A DNA stretch of 64,000 bases from Cellulosimicrobium terreum (GTDB lineage: Bacteria; Actinomycetota; Actinomycetes; Actinomycetales; Cellulomonadaceae): positions 448,159 to 512,158 of the forward strand of contig JACYFD010000003.1 in assembly GCA_014803435.1 (NCBI GenBank), read 5' to 3'. Numbering within the stretch: the stretch's first letter is position 1; every line of letters starts with the position of its first letter. A model generated the notes under the pieces. The model made no database searches and was not told the origin of the DNA. It saw only the letters and a list, made by a program, of their open reading frames with translations. A program made the translations under genes and the position numbers. Below are positions 42,168 through 50,507 of the stretch, one piece after another.

Positions 42168-42845
42168 ATGACCGACCGTCGCCCCGCCTCCCCCGGGCCC
42201 CGGCCCGCCTCGCGCGCACCGCGGGCCCTGCGAGCGCTGTGGTGGCGCGCGAGGTTCGTCGTCGCGGCGCTGTGCTGCGGGCTCGCCGCGAGCGCCGTCG
42301 TCGACGCGGTACGACCCGCACCACCGCCGACGGTCCCCGTCGTCGTCACGGCGCACGACGTCCGCGGCGGTGTCGCCCTCACGACGCACGACGTCCGTGC
42401 CGTGGAGATCGCCCCCGACCTCGTGCCCGCGGGCGCGCTCGCCGACGTCGACGACGCCGTCGGACGCACGACGTCCGTGCGCCTCGCGAGCGGCACGGCG
42501 CTGCAGGAGTCGCTCGTCGCCGCAGGTGACCTCGTCGCCGCCGCCCCCGAGGGGACGGTCGTCGTCCCGGTCCGTCTCGACCCGGAGGTCGCCGCTCTGC
42601 TCGTGCCCGGGGACCGCGTGGACCTCGTGGTCGCCGAGGACGTGACCGGGATGCCGGACCCTTTTCTCGCCCGTGGCGCGCTCGTCGTGCCGGGACGTGG
42701 CGCCGCGGGCTCGGGCGGTGTGCTCGACGTCGTCGGGCCGGCGGAGGCGGGCGGGATCACTCTCGTCGCAGCCGACCCCGACGAGGCGGCGCGGATCGCC
42801 GGTGCGACCGGGTGGGCGGAGGTCCGTGCCGTGCTGGTGCCCTGA
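42168..42845 (+). CDS. SAF-domain envelope protein (CpaB/RcpC-like)
   Basis: 225 aa. A basic Pro/Arg-rich N terminus and one membrane helix ([18 protein letters not shown]) precede a SAF domain ([46 protein letters not shown]). A C-terminal RcpC/CpaB-like part contains [25 protein letters not shown]. In pilus systems this architecture belongs to Flp/tad assembly, but no pilus genes are nearby. In actinobacteria such stand-alone copies often sit between fmdB and mscL, so the role is unknown. Confidence 0.8.
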   Translation: MTDRRPASPGPRPASRAPRALRALWWRARFVVAALCCGLAASAVVDAVRPAPPPTVPVVVTAHDVRGGVALTTHDVRAVEIAPDLVPAGALADVDDAVGRTTSVRLASGTALQESLVAAGDLVAAAPEGTVVVPVRLDPEVAALLVPGDRVDLVVAEDVTGMPDPFLARGALVVPGRGAAGSGGVLDVVGPAEAGGITLVAADPDEAARIAGATGWAEVRAVLVP

Positions 42846-42936
42846 GGGACGGTCGCGAGATCTGCCAGGTCCCGTGACAGGATGCCGTGGACGAGCGCGG
42901 CGACCGTCGCGCGAGGACGACACGGGAGGACAGGAC

Positions 42937-43389
42937 ATGAAGGGCGCGCTCGCCGGGTTCAAGGAGTTCGTGCTGCGAGGGAACGTGGTCGACCTCGCCG
43001 TCGGCGTCGTCATCGGTGCAGCGTTCAGCGGGGTCGTCACCGCGCTGGTCGAGGACTTCATCAACCCTCTCATCGGCGCGATCTTCGGCAAGCCCGACCT
43101 GACCGACCTGTGGGACATCACGCTGCGCGCCGCGCACGGGGACGTTCCCGCCGCCGTGATCTCCGTGGGCGGCGTGCTCAACGCCGTGCTGCAGTTCCTC
43201 ATCATCGCGGCAGCCCTGTACTTCGTCGTCGTGCTGCCGATGAACCGGCTCGCCGCCCGACGCACCAGGAACATCGAGCCGGAGCCCGAGACGCCGGCGG
43301 AGGACGTCCTCGTGCTCCGCGAGATCCGCGACCTCCTGTCCGCACGGTCCGCGGGCGGGCCGTCGTCGGGGACCCCGCCGCGCGTCTAA
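42937..43389 (+). CDS. mscL: Large-conductance mechanosensitive channel
   Basis: 150 aa pentameric channel that opens under membrane tension during osmotic downshock. The N-terminal amphipathic helix [23 protein letters not shown]1 ([20 protein letters not shown]) and [11 protein letters not shown] match the family. A periplasmic loop and TM2 ([19 protein letters not shown]) follow, with a charged C-terminal bundle ending [23 protein letters not shown] lies 7 nt before the ATG. With ehuBCDA in the same window, it adds to osmotic-stress capacity. Confidence 0.96.
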   Translation: MKGALAGFKEFVLRGNVVDLAVGVVIGAAFSGVVTALVEDFINPLIGAIFGKPDLTDLWDITLRAAHGDVPAAVISVGGVLNAVLQFLIIAAALYFVVVLPMNRLAARRTRNIEPEPETPAEDVLVLREIRDLLSARSAGGPSSGTPPRV

Positions 43390-43422
43390 CCTCGCCGCGG
43401 GTCCGGGGCAGGTCCCGGTGCG

Positions 43423-43428
43423 TAGACT
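43423..43428 (+). promoter_or_regulatory. -10 element TAGACT, leaderless start of NTF2-like gene
   Basis: TAGACT is exactly 6 nt before the ATG at 43435. Confidence 0.5.
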
Positions 43429-43434
43429 CGGCCG

Positions 43435-43800
43435 ATGAGTCTTCTTGCTGCTGAGCACGCGCTCCACGCCGCCCAGCGCGCCGGCGACGTCGACGCGCTC
43501 GACGCACTGCTGCATCCTCGTTGCGTCGGCGCCGGCCCCGACGGGTCCGTCTTCTCCAAGGAGGACGACCTGGAGAGCTACCGCTCGGGCCTGCTGCAGA
43601 TCACCCGCCTGGAAGAGGAGTCGCTGGACGTCCAGGAGGACGTCTCGAGCGGAGTGACCAGGCTGGTCGCCGCCGTGGAGGCGATCCAGGGTGGCACCGC
43701 GGTCTCCGCGCGGTTGATCTACACGCGCCTCTGGGTGCGTGCAGACGAGGGTTGGCGGGTCCTGTCGGCCACGCTCGCACCAGCAGCCGAGCCCGCCTGA
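43435..43800 (+). CDS. NTF2-like (SnoaL/DUF4440) protein
   Basis: 121 aa cone-shaped alpha+beta fold: helix LLAAEHALHAAQRAGDVDALDALLHPRCVGAGPDG, then strands LDVQEDVSSGVTRLVAAVEA, SARLIYTRLWVRADEGWRVLSATL. This is the DUF4440/SnoaL-type pattern of small enzymes or ligand-binding proteins. There is no clear catalytic signature, so no function is assigned. It is separate from mscL by its own -10 box. Confidence 0.78.
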   Translation: MSLLAAEHALHAAQRAGDVDALDALLHPRCVGAGPDGSVFSKEDDLESYRSGLLQITRLEEESLDVQEDVSSGVTRLVAAVEAIQGGTAVSARLIYTRLWVRADEGWRVLSATLAPAAEPA

Positions 43801-43827
43801 CCGGACCCCGTCGACGCGGCACGCTGC

Positions 43828-44130
43828 TCAGTGACGGCCGTAGTGCGGTGGGACGTCGCCCAGGAGGCGGTCGTCGTTCCCGGCCGCCGAGGCGCCACGC
43901 TGCCCTGCGCCACCTGGCCCCGCGCCGTCGGGCCGTGAGTCGCCCCAGCCGTCCGGTCGCTCGTCGGCGCTGACCCCGGGGACCGAGGTCTGCTCTGCAC
44001 CCGGGCGGACGGCACGGCGCGGGCGTCGTCGTGCCGGGCGCGCGGCCGGGCCGTCACCGTCCGGGACCTCACCCTCTGGGCCGTCACCTTCCGGGCCGTG
44101 CGTCTGCGGTGTCGGGGGCGTGGTGCTCAC
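43828..44130 (-). CDS. Small acidic/Pro-rich conserved actinobacterial protein, unknown function
   Basis: 100 aa from a GTG at 44130 with GGAGG only 1 nt upstream, so the start is uncertain. The N-terminal half is disordered (repeated GPEGDGPEGE), with a basic patch RPARRRPRRAVRPG. The C terminus ends SADERPDGWGD, then NDDRLLGDVPPHYGRH. The GWGD and NDDRLxxDVPPH words recur at the ends of small actinobacterial proteins in my recollection, which supports it being a real gene. Function unknown. It follows the helicase-like gene after the second palindromic element. Confidence 0.6.
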   Translation of the reverse strand: MSTTPPTPQTHGPEGDGPEGEVPDGDGPAARPARRRPRRAVRPGAEQTSVPGVSADERPDGWGDSRPDGAGPGGAGQRGASAAGNDDRLLGDVPPHYGRH

Positions 44131-44151
44131 GCCTCCATCGTCGCACCCCGC

Positions 44152-44203
44152 TGCCGAACCCCGGGTTGCCGCCCGATCAGCACCGTGAAGGGGGGCCAGC
44201 CCG
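44152..44203. repeat. REP-like palindromic element (copy 2)
   Basis: TGCCGAACCCCGGGTTG (44152-44168) pairs with CAGCCCGGGGTTCGGCA (44187-44203), with one G-T wobble. The loop shares YGATCAG and a G-run with the copy at 13293-13352. It lies just 3' of the leftward gene 44253-48338. Confidence 0.6.
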
Positions 44204-44252
44204 GGGTTCGGCAACCCGAGGGCGCCGGCCGACACGGTGGAGCAGGCGCCGA

Positions 44253-47200
44253 TCAGCCCTGCTCGGGAGGCTCCGGGCTGCCGACCGGCTCGTCGACGAC
44301 CTCGTCGTCGAGGTGGTCGGCGTCGTCGTCGAGCACCGGCACGACGACGATCCGGTCGCCCCCGCCCGTCTGCGCGACGCCCCCCTGCTCCGGGAGGCGC
44401 TCGTCGCGCACCGCCTGCACGACGCGCCGGATGCGCTCCGCCTCCTTCGCGGGGTCGAGGAACGCCGCAGCCGACCACACCTGCGCGACGGTCCAGCCGA
44501 GCCGCTCCAGCCGCTCCGCGACCTGGCGGTCACGCACCCGGACGCTGCGTTCCGCGACGTACGACGCGTCGTCGGTGAGGACGGCGACGAGGAGCTCACC
44601 GGGCAGGTCCGGGTGCCCGACGACGAGCGGGACCCGGTCGCCGTCCCCGATGCCGTAGTCGGTCTCGACGACCAGCCCTGCGCGCCAGAGCCGCTCGGCG
44701 AGGTCGAGCACGAGGCGGTCCGGGCTGCCGCCCATGTCGACGCCGTTGCCGAGCGTGACCTGGTCCGCGGTGCCGCTGCGCTGCTCGGCGAGGTCGAGCA
44801 CCTCGGCGAGCAGCTTCGCGCCCGCACCGCGCAACCGCTCGGGGTCGAGGTCGCTGGCGGTGAAGCAGGAGATCACGTGCAGCCGTCGACGTGCCGCGCC
44901 CACCGCGTCGATGAGCATCGCGTCGCTGCCGGGAGTGTTGAGGACACCGAAGCGGTGCAGCACGCGGCCGTGCGGCGTGCGCCCGAACCCGACCGACAGC
45001 ACGATCGTGTCGCGGACGAGGCCGGCGACGCCGGACACGTCGGCCACCACCACCGGCTCGGGCCGTCCGGCGGAGAAGTAGCCCGCGAGCGCGGGGTTCT
45101 GCCGGACCTCGACCAGGAGCGCGTCCCGGACGCGGTCGGCATGGCGCGGCGTGACAGTGACCACGGCGAGCGACTCGTCCGGGCGGGTCAGCGCGTGCTC
45201 GATCGCGACCTCGACGACACGATCGACCTCGACCTGCGTGCTCTCGACCGCACCGGACAGCGGGTCCGGCATGCCCGCACCGTCGACGACGTCGAGCTGG
45301 ACGAGCTCCTCCGCGCGCGGCAGCGGCGACGGCCGCAGGACGCCCTCGTACCCGTGCTCCGCGAGGAACGAGGTGACGAACGGGTCCCGGCGTGAGCCGT
45401 CCGCGAGCAGGCGCACGGTGGGGAGCAGGTCGGCGAGCTCGCGGACCGTGTCCGCGGACGACGCGCGCGGGTCCCCGACGACGACGACCTGCCGCCCTCG
45501 GGCGAGCGCGGACAGCACGAGCTCCACGGGAGCGTGCTCGACGGCGTCGAGCACGACCACGTCGACCGTCCGGGTCGCGGGCAGCAGGTGCGGGACGAGC
45601 GTCGGCGTCGCGACGAGCACGGGCCGCAGCCGGCGCAGGACCTCCGGGTGCTGCTCGGTGGTCTCCCGCAGGCTCACGAGCCGACCCTCGAGCAGCTCGG
45701 TGAAGAGCCCCTCCGCCTCGTCGCGGTGCTCGCGCAGCGCGGTCGCGAGGTGCTCGCGCACGGCAGCACGGACCGGCACGGACAGGGCGGCGACGTGCTC
45801 GCGGTCGAACTCGCGGAAGCGGCGCGCGAGCGCGTCCAGACCGGCCCCGTCCTGCCCGGCGAGCGCCTGGTCCTGCGCGAGGACCTGCTCGAACACCGAG
45901 CTCCACCACGCGAGCTCGAGCTCCGCGGCGACGAGGTCCGTCTCGACGCGGCGCGTGGCGAGGTCGCGCACGAGCTCGCCCAGGCCGACGGCGTCGAGCG
46001 AGCGCAGGAGCTGGGTGCGCGCGGGGAGCGACTCGAGCGACGCGGAGTCCTCGGCGAAGGTGTCCAGCCGTGCCGCGAGGTCCGGCAGCGGCAGCTCGAG
46101 CAGCCCACCACCCGCGGCGCTGCCAGCGACGACGGGCTCCAGCTCGTCGGCGTCGATGCGCACGGCCTCGAACGTGTCCTCGATCGCCGCGAGACCCTCC
46201 GGGAGCGTGGGCCAGCCGCCACGCGGGCACTGTGCCTGCCAGACCGCGCGCTGCGCCTGCACCTGGACGAGCGCCGCGTGCAGGTCGTCCACCCGCACAC
46301 CGGGCCGGACCATGTCCCGCGCCTGCCTGCAGAGGCGGCGGCGCGCGAACCAGCCCATCTCGACGCCGTGCTCCGTCCGCCACTGCTTCGTGGCCGTCGC
46401 CTCGACCATGTCCTGGGCCGTGCGCTCGAAGATCAGGGGGCGGAACACGTCGAGCGTGCCGCGCATGCCGCCCAGCATCGTGAGATGGTCGCCCCACTGG
46501 CGCAGCGTCGTCGCCGGCTCCAGCCCGGTGCTCTGCGCGACCTCCTCGGTCTGGGCGCGCAGCTGCGGCAGCGTGTGCCGACGCAGCCGCTCGATCCGCA
46601 CGAGGGCGTCCTTCGCCTGGTCGACGGTCGTGAGGTCGGCTCCCGACCAGGGCGTCGAGGCGGCGCGCGCCGTGAACGCGCCCAGGTCCGCGGCCTCGCG
46701 CAGCTGCATCCCGAGGTGCCCCCGCGAGGGTGCGACCCGGAGCACGACGTCGGGCGCGAGGCGCACGCGCGTGTCCGGCGCGGGACGCTCTGCCATGAGC
46801 CTGGCCAGCGCCTGGAGCGCGTCGTAGGCGGACACGCCCCAGGGCTCGCGCACGAGGTGCAGCGCCTCGATGTAGCCGGCGAGGCGTGCGCGCGAGCCGA
46901 GGAGCGCGTCACGGGTCCGGGCGAGCGCGTCGTGGTCGACGTCCTCGGGCTCCGTGGCCATCGCGGCCAGCAGCCGGTGGGAGACGTCGGTGCGCCAGGA
47001 CGACGTCGGCGCGACGTCGAGCGCCAGTCCGTCCAGGCCGAGCTCGGCGAGCCGGGCGAGCAGCGCGTCCGCGGCGCGCCGGTGCCCGGGCACGTACAGG
47101 ACGTGCCGTCCGCTCGCGGCCGCCTCGGCGACGACGGCGGCGAGGGTGCCCGTGACGTCCGACCCGGCGGGGGCGTCCACGAACAGGTGCGACCCGGTCG

Positions 47201-48338
47201 CCAGGACGTCGACGACGTGGCGCTCGGCAGGGTGCAGGTCGCCGACCCCGCGCTCGTGCACCGGGTCCGCGTCGCCCACCCGGGGCCTCGGCAGCTCGCG
47301 GCCGAGCGCGGCGGCGCTGCGCTCGTCGCCGGCGAGCGCGGCGACGACCTCGTGCCGTTCGAGGCCCGGGGCCAGCTCGTCGAGGTCGTCGACGAGGATC
47401 TGGCCGGGGTGCACGAACGAGCCGACGAGGACCCGGTGCGCGAGCTCGAAGCCGTCGAGGACCGCACCGCCGAGCGCCGCGATGCGCGCGGTCGCGTCAC
47501 CCGGGTCGAAACCGGCACCGGTGAACGTGCTGCGCGCCACGGCTGCCGGGTCGAGCAGCGCACCGTGGGAGCGCAGGGTGCGCGCGAGCAGGGGGTTGAT
47601 CTCGGCGGTGGGCTCGAGCGTGAGCTCGTAGTCGGTCTCGCCGTCGCCGATCGGGACGACCGTCAGCGGTCGCAGCAGGACCGGCGCGTGCACGGTGCGC
47701 GGCGCCGGCTCGGTGACGGGCTCGTCCGCGTCGGCCGACGTGTCCTCGCCGGCCGCGGGCTGCGGCGCCTCGGTCCCCGGCTCCGCGGTCCCCGGGACGA
47801 TCGCGGGCACGGCCTCGAGCGTGGCGAGGGACGGCCGACCGGCGACGCGGACCAGCGCGGCGACGTCGTCGCCGTCGACCGGCTCGGGCGTCGACCGCGT
47901 CCACGTCGCGACGCCGATGGCGAGGTACGTGGGGGCGACGCCGTAGCGCTGCGCGTGCTCGGCCGCGCGGACGACGACGGCGCGGGCGCGGCGTCGGGCC
48001 GCCGGGAGGGACCCGCCCTCGCGGAACAGGTTCGACAGGCGGGTGGGCCGCCCGGCGAACAGCTGGGCGATCCCCGACGGGTGGGCGGCCGTGAGGTCGA
48101 CGACGGCGTCCCCGAGGAGCGAGACGTCGGCGAGGGTCGACCCGCCGGCCAGCTCGACGAGGGCGGTGCGCCAACCGGTGACGGCCTTCTCGACGAGCTC
48201 GGTGGTCGTGGGCTGGGGGACCAGGACGGGACGGTCGGTGCCGGGGCCCTGGGCATCCCGCGCGGCGTCCTCGTCGGGACGCAGCCGAGCAGGGTCACCC
48301 GCGCCGGGCGCGGTGCTGGTGCGGGCTGCGAGATTCAC
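44253..48338 (-). CDS. Degenerate UvrD/SF1 helicase-like protein with MTES_1575-like nuclease-fold tail
   Basis: 1,361 aa. The layout matches large SF1 helicases with DUF4011/DUF3320-type regions and a Vsr/MTES_1575-like C terminus, but the key residues are gone. The P-loop position reads VDAPAGSDVTGTL rather than GPPGTGKT, the DEAS box reads LDAVE, and the VQGDERD and VAVTRAR boxes read VAGLVRD and IDAVGAARR. The terminal domain keeps VRVRDRQVAERLERLGW and VWSAAAF but has VLTDDASY where the family has an acidic IExDG. It is therefore probably a non-catalytic structural or regulatory protein. The GTG start at 48338 is 6 nt after a TAGCGT box (leaderless). Confidence 0.75.
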   Translation of the reverse strand: MNLAARTSTAPGAGDPARLRPDEDAARDAQGPGTDRPVLVPQPTTTELVEKAVTGWRTALVELAGGSTLADVSLLGDAVVDLTAAHPSGIAQLFAGRPTRLSNLFREGGSLPAARRRARAVVVRAAEHAQRYGVAPTYLAIGVATWTRSTPEPVDGDDVAALVRVAGRPSLATLEAVPAIVPGTAEPGTEAPQPAAGEDTSADADEPVTEPAPRTVHAPVLLRPLTVVPIGDGETDYELTLEPTAEINPLLARTLRSHGALLDPAAVARSTFTGAGFDPGDATARIAALGGAVLDGFELAHRVLVGSFVHPGQILVDDLDELAPGLERHEVVAALAGDERSAAALGRELPRPRVGDADPVHERGVGDLHPAERHVVDVLATGSHLFVDAPAGSDVTGTLAAVVAEAAASGRHVLYVPGHRRAADALLARLAELGLDGLALDVAPTSSWRTDVSHRLLAAMATEPEDVDHDALARTRDALLGSRARLAGYIEALHLVREPWGVSAYDALQALARLMAERPAPDTRVRLAPDVVLRVAPSRGHLGMQLREAADLGAFTARAASTPWSGADLTTVDQAKDALVRIERLRRHTLPQLRAQTEEVAQSTGLEPATTLRQWGDHLTMLGGMRGTLDVFRPLIFERTAQDMVEATATKQWRTEHGVEMGWFARRRLCRQARDMVRPGVRVDDLHAALVQVQAQRAVWQAQCPRGGWPTLPEGLAAIEDTFEAVRIDADELEPVVAGSAAGGGLLELPLPDLAARLDTFAEDSASLESLPARTQLLRSLDAVGLGELVRDLATRRVETDLVAAELELAWWSSVFEQVLAQDQALAGQDGAGLDALARRFREFDREHVAALSVPVRAAVREHLATALREHRDEAEGLFTELLEGRLVSLRETTEQHPEVLRRLRPVLVATPTLVPHLLPATRTVDVVVLDAVEHAPVELVLSALARGRQVVVVGDPRASSADTVRELADLLPTVRLLADGSRRDPFVTSFLAEHGYEGVLRPSPLPRAEELVQLDVVDGAGMPDPLSGAVESTQVEVDRVVEVAIEHALTRPDESLAVVTVTPRHADRVRDALLVEVRQNPALAGYFSAGRPEPVVVADVSGVAGLVRDTIVLSVGFGRTPHGRVLHRFGVLNTPGSDAMLIDAVGAARRRLHVISCFTASDLDPERLRGAGAKLLAEVLDLAEQRSGTADQVTLGNGVDMGGSPDRLVLDLAERLWRAGLVVETDYGIGDGDRVPLVVGHPDLPGELLVAVLTDDASYVAERSVRVRDRQVAERLERLGWTVAQVWSAAAFLDPAKEAERIRRVVQAVRDERLPEQGGVAQTGGGDRIVVVPVLDDDADHLDDEVVDEPVGSPEPPEQG

Positions 48339-48344
48339 CCTCCG

Positions 48345-48350
48345 ACGCTA
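48345..48350 (-). promoter_or_regulatory. -10 element TAGCGT, leaderless start of helicase-like gene
   Basis: Minus-strand TAGCGT is 6 nt before the GTG at 48338. Confidence 0.45.
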
Positions 48351-48547
48351 ACGGCACACGAGCCTCCAGCCGTGCCAGGCACGCCGTGGGGCGGCCAGCC
48401 GACGACACGCGCGCGGCGGCGCCCGCGGCGCGCACCGGTGCCCGACACCGGCAATCTGGTCGGTCGTCCAACGATCGACGCCGGACAACATGGGGAAAAG
48501 GGCAACAATTGCCCGTCAGAAGTGCCGAAACATCGGGAGAAACGCGA

Positions 48548-48655
48548 CGAGCCCCGGACCGTGGAGGTCCGGGGCTCGTGCCTTCCGGGATCACAGGAAC
48601 CCGGGACGTAGAAGACGGCGCGCACCGCGCAGGGGGCAGGCGATACGCGCCGTCG
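48548..48655 (-). ncRNA. Candidate small RNA of about 110 nt (6C-RNA-like layout)
   Basis: The minus-strand transcript predicted from the promoter at 48662-48690 would start with a 15-bp stem (GACGGCGCG with CGCGCCGTC, then UAUCGC with GCGGUG). Its loop holds five C residues. A second small stem (CCGGG with CCCGG) follows, and it ends in a perfect 13-bp hairpin (CGAGCCCCGGACC, loop GTGGA on the plus strand) followed by CGCGTTTCT. Stem, C-rich loop, second stem and terminator recall the actinobacterial 6C RNA, but the second loop lacks the C-run. No credible ORF covers it. It could also be an unusual leader. Confidence 0.5.
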
Positions 48656-48661
48656 TGGACT

Positions 48662-48690
48662 AGTTTGCACGCTCTGCCGGTACGCGTCAA
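48662..48690 (-). promoter_or_regulatory. Sigma70-type promoter for candidate small RNA
   Basis: Minus strand: TTGACG (48690-48685), 17-bp spacer, CAAACT (48667-48662). This is the best consensus-like promoter I see in the window, and it points at the hairpin region. Confidence 0.55.
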
Positions 48691-49028
48691 CTCCGCTGGC
48701 CGCGCGGCTCGAGAGCCGCCACAGCTCCGCCCGGACCGCGTCGCGAGCGGCGCCCAGAACCGCTCTCACTTTGACTTGGACAAGCGTCCAGGTTGATCGA
48801 GGTGAACGCGCTATCACCAGACACGTCCCGGATCGTGCACACACGATCTCCCCGACCCGACACGGCCTGGTCACGACCACCCTGCTCCCCGGTCACACGA
48901 CTCTCCTAGGCTCGTACGACGCCCGCGCCGACGCCGGTCCGCGCGGCACGCCGACAGATCGCCACGCCGACCGGATCGCCGGGTGCACACCGAGACCGAC
49001 ACCGACGAGACGACACCGACGAGCACAC
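48691..49028 (+). promoter_or_regulatory. Upstream region of membrane-protein gene
   Basis: No convincing gene. TTGACT at 48773 is followed by a TGGAC-AAGC-GTCCA dyad within its spacer, and TAGGCT lies at 48908-48913. Either could be promoter sequence for the rightward gene at 49029. Nothing else is recognised. Confidence 0.3.
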
Positions 49029-50069
49029 GTGACCAGTTCTTCTTCCTCCCGGCCGATGCCGGTCGACCCCTCCGACCCCGACGTCGACGACCCTCGCGAG
49101 AAGCCCGCCGAGGCGCCCCAGCTCTCGTTCACTCAGGTGATCGCGAGCGCGCTCGCGGCAGTGAGCACGACCGTGCTCCTGTCGTACTTCGGCATCGCCG
49201 GCACGATCATCGGCGCCGGCGTCGCCAGCGTCGCCACCGTGCTGGGGAACTACGCCTACACGCGTTCCATCGTCCGGACGCGCGAGCAGCTGCGCCCGGT
49301 CGTGGGCCAGCTCTCCAAGGTCTCGGTCCCGGCGGGCCGGTCCCGCAGCGCCGCCGGCACCACGGTCGAGATCGCGGACGACCGCACGACCATGGTCCTG
49401 ACGGCGGACTCCCCCACCGACGGACAGGGCGCCGACGGGGACGCGGTCCCGGACGATGCCGCCACCACCCGCGGACCATGGCTGCGCCTCATGGACCGGC
49501 ACGGCAAGCGCCGGGTCCTCGCGGTCTCCGCCGCCCTGCTCTTCGTGGTCGTCATGGGTGTCGTCCTCGTCACGGAGACGGTCATCGGCAAGCCGCTCTC
49601 GGACGCCGTGCGCGGCCAGGACGGCTCCGGCACCTCGATCAGCCGCGGCGTCACCACCACCGGCGACGACACCGACACCCCGACGCAGGAGCAGCTCCCG
49701 AGCGACGAGGGAACCGACCCGACCGACGACCCGACGTCCGTCCCCTCGGACGACACGACTCCCGAGCCGGCGCCCGAGCCGACGGACCCGGCGACGGACG
49801 ACCCCGCCGAGGACCCGACCGGCACACCGACGGACGCTCCCACCGACGCTCCCGTGGATCCGACGGACCCGACGGACCCGGCTCCCGAGCCGTCCGACCC
49901 CGCCACGCCCGGAACGGGCGACGGCGGGTCGGGGGGCACCGGGTCCACCGGTGACGGCACGGGCACGGGCGGCTCGGCTGAGACTGCCCCGGAGGACACT
50001 GGCGGGATCGGCGACGTCGCGTCGGGCGAGACCGGCGCCGCGGCGTCGGGCGACACCTCGGCGGACTGA
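49029..50069 (+). CDS. Two-helix membrane protein with long Asp/Thr/Pro-rich extracellular tail
   Basis: 346 aa from the GTG at 49029 (ATG 49056 is the alternative). An acidic start (DPSDPDVDDPREKPAE) precedes a first membrane helix region (VIASALAAVSTTVLLSYFGIAGTIIG plus VASVATVLGNYAY). A cytosolic stretch follows, then a second helix (VLAVSAALLFVVVMGVVLVTE). The last 140 residues are a low-complexity tail rich in Asp, Thr, Pro and Gly. The tail is the kind of segment protein O-mannosyltransferases modify. Function unknown. Confidence 0.6.
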   Translation: MTSSSSSRPMPVDPSDPDVDDPREKPAEAPQLSFTQVIASALAAVSTTVLLSYFGIAGTIIGAGVASVATVLGNYAYTRSIVRTREQLRPVVGQLSKVSVPAGRSRSAAGTTVEIADDRTTMVLTADSPTDGQGADGDAVPDDAATTRGPWLRLMDRHGKRRVLAVSAALLFVVVMGVVLVTETVIGKPLSDAVRGQDGSGTSISRGVTTTGDDTDTPTQEQLPSDEGTDPTDDPTSVPSDDTTPEPAPEPTDPATDDPAEDPTGTPTDAPTDAPVDPTDPTDPAPEPSDPATPGTGDGGSGGTGSTGDGTGTGGSAETAPEDTGGIGDVASGETGAAASGDTSAD

Positions 50070-50091
50070 CCCGGCGGCTCCGACGCTCGGG

Positions 50092-50097
50092 CATGAT
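50092..50097 (+). promoter_or_regulatory. -10 element CATGAT, leaderless start of lipoprotein gene
   Basis: CATGAT is exactly 6 nt before the GTG at 50104. Confidence 0.4.
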
Positions 50098-50103
50098 GGA
50101 CCG

Positions 50104-50499
50104 GTGACCCGCCGGGCCGGAACCGTCGCTGGGGTCGCGCTCGTCGCGGCCGCCCTGCTCTCGGCGTGCGACGGCGCACCCGGGCCGGGCGACGGCGCGA
50201 CGACGAGTGGCACAACGAGTGGCACGACGAGTGGCACGACGGCCGCGACCGACCGGGACGCCGACGTCACCGGTACCGTCGCCGTCGTCGAGGGCACGCC
50301 GAGCATCGTCGACGCCTCCGACGGCTACGACGAGGGCATGGGCCTCGGCCCGTCGGACACCGTCGTGGAGCTGCCGGAGGGGTCGGGCACGGTCGCCGAC
50401 CTCGCCTCCGGCGACGAGGTGGAGGTCTGGGTGGCGGACATGTGCGCGGAGTCGTACCCCGTCCGGTGCGACGTGCTCGCGGTCCGCGTCGTCGGCTGA
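50104..50499 (+). CDS. Small lipoprotein
   Basis: 131 aa from the GTG at 50104. The signal peptide ends with lipobox LLSAC (Cys22), followed by a Gly/Thr/Ser linker with a 12-bp tandem repeat. The globular part (VTGTVAVVEGTPSIVDASDG, VVELPEGSGTVADLASGDEV, VWVADMCAESYPVRCDVLAV) has two Cys that could bond and looks like a small beta-barrel (OB-like). I recognise no family. It ends 9 bp before the convergent SNF2 helicase stop. Confidence 0.7.
   Translation: MTRRAGTVAGVALVAAALLSACDGAPGPGDGATTSGTTSGTTSGTTAATDRDADVTGTVAVVEGTPSIVDASDGYDEGMGLGPSDTVVELPEGSGTVADLASGDEVEVWVADMCAESYPVRCDVLAVRVVG
50203..50238 (+). repeat. Three tandem 12-bp units in lipoprotein linker
   Basis: ACGAGTGGCACA/G occurs three times in a row, in frame, encoding Thr-Ser-Gly-Thr. 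Confidence 0.8.
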
Positions 50500-50507
50500 G
50501 CCGCCGC

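Noticed and set aside
42168-42845. Part of a Flp/tad pilus cluster because of the CpaB-like SAF domain
   Set aside because: No other pilus genes are within the window; stand-alone SAF genes beside mscL are common in actinobacteria.
48548-48655. Definite 6C RNA
   Set aside because: The second loop lacks the run of C residues that defines the class, so only a generic small-RNA call is made.
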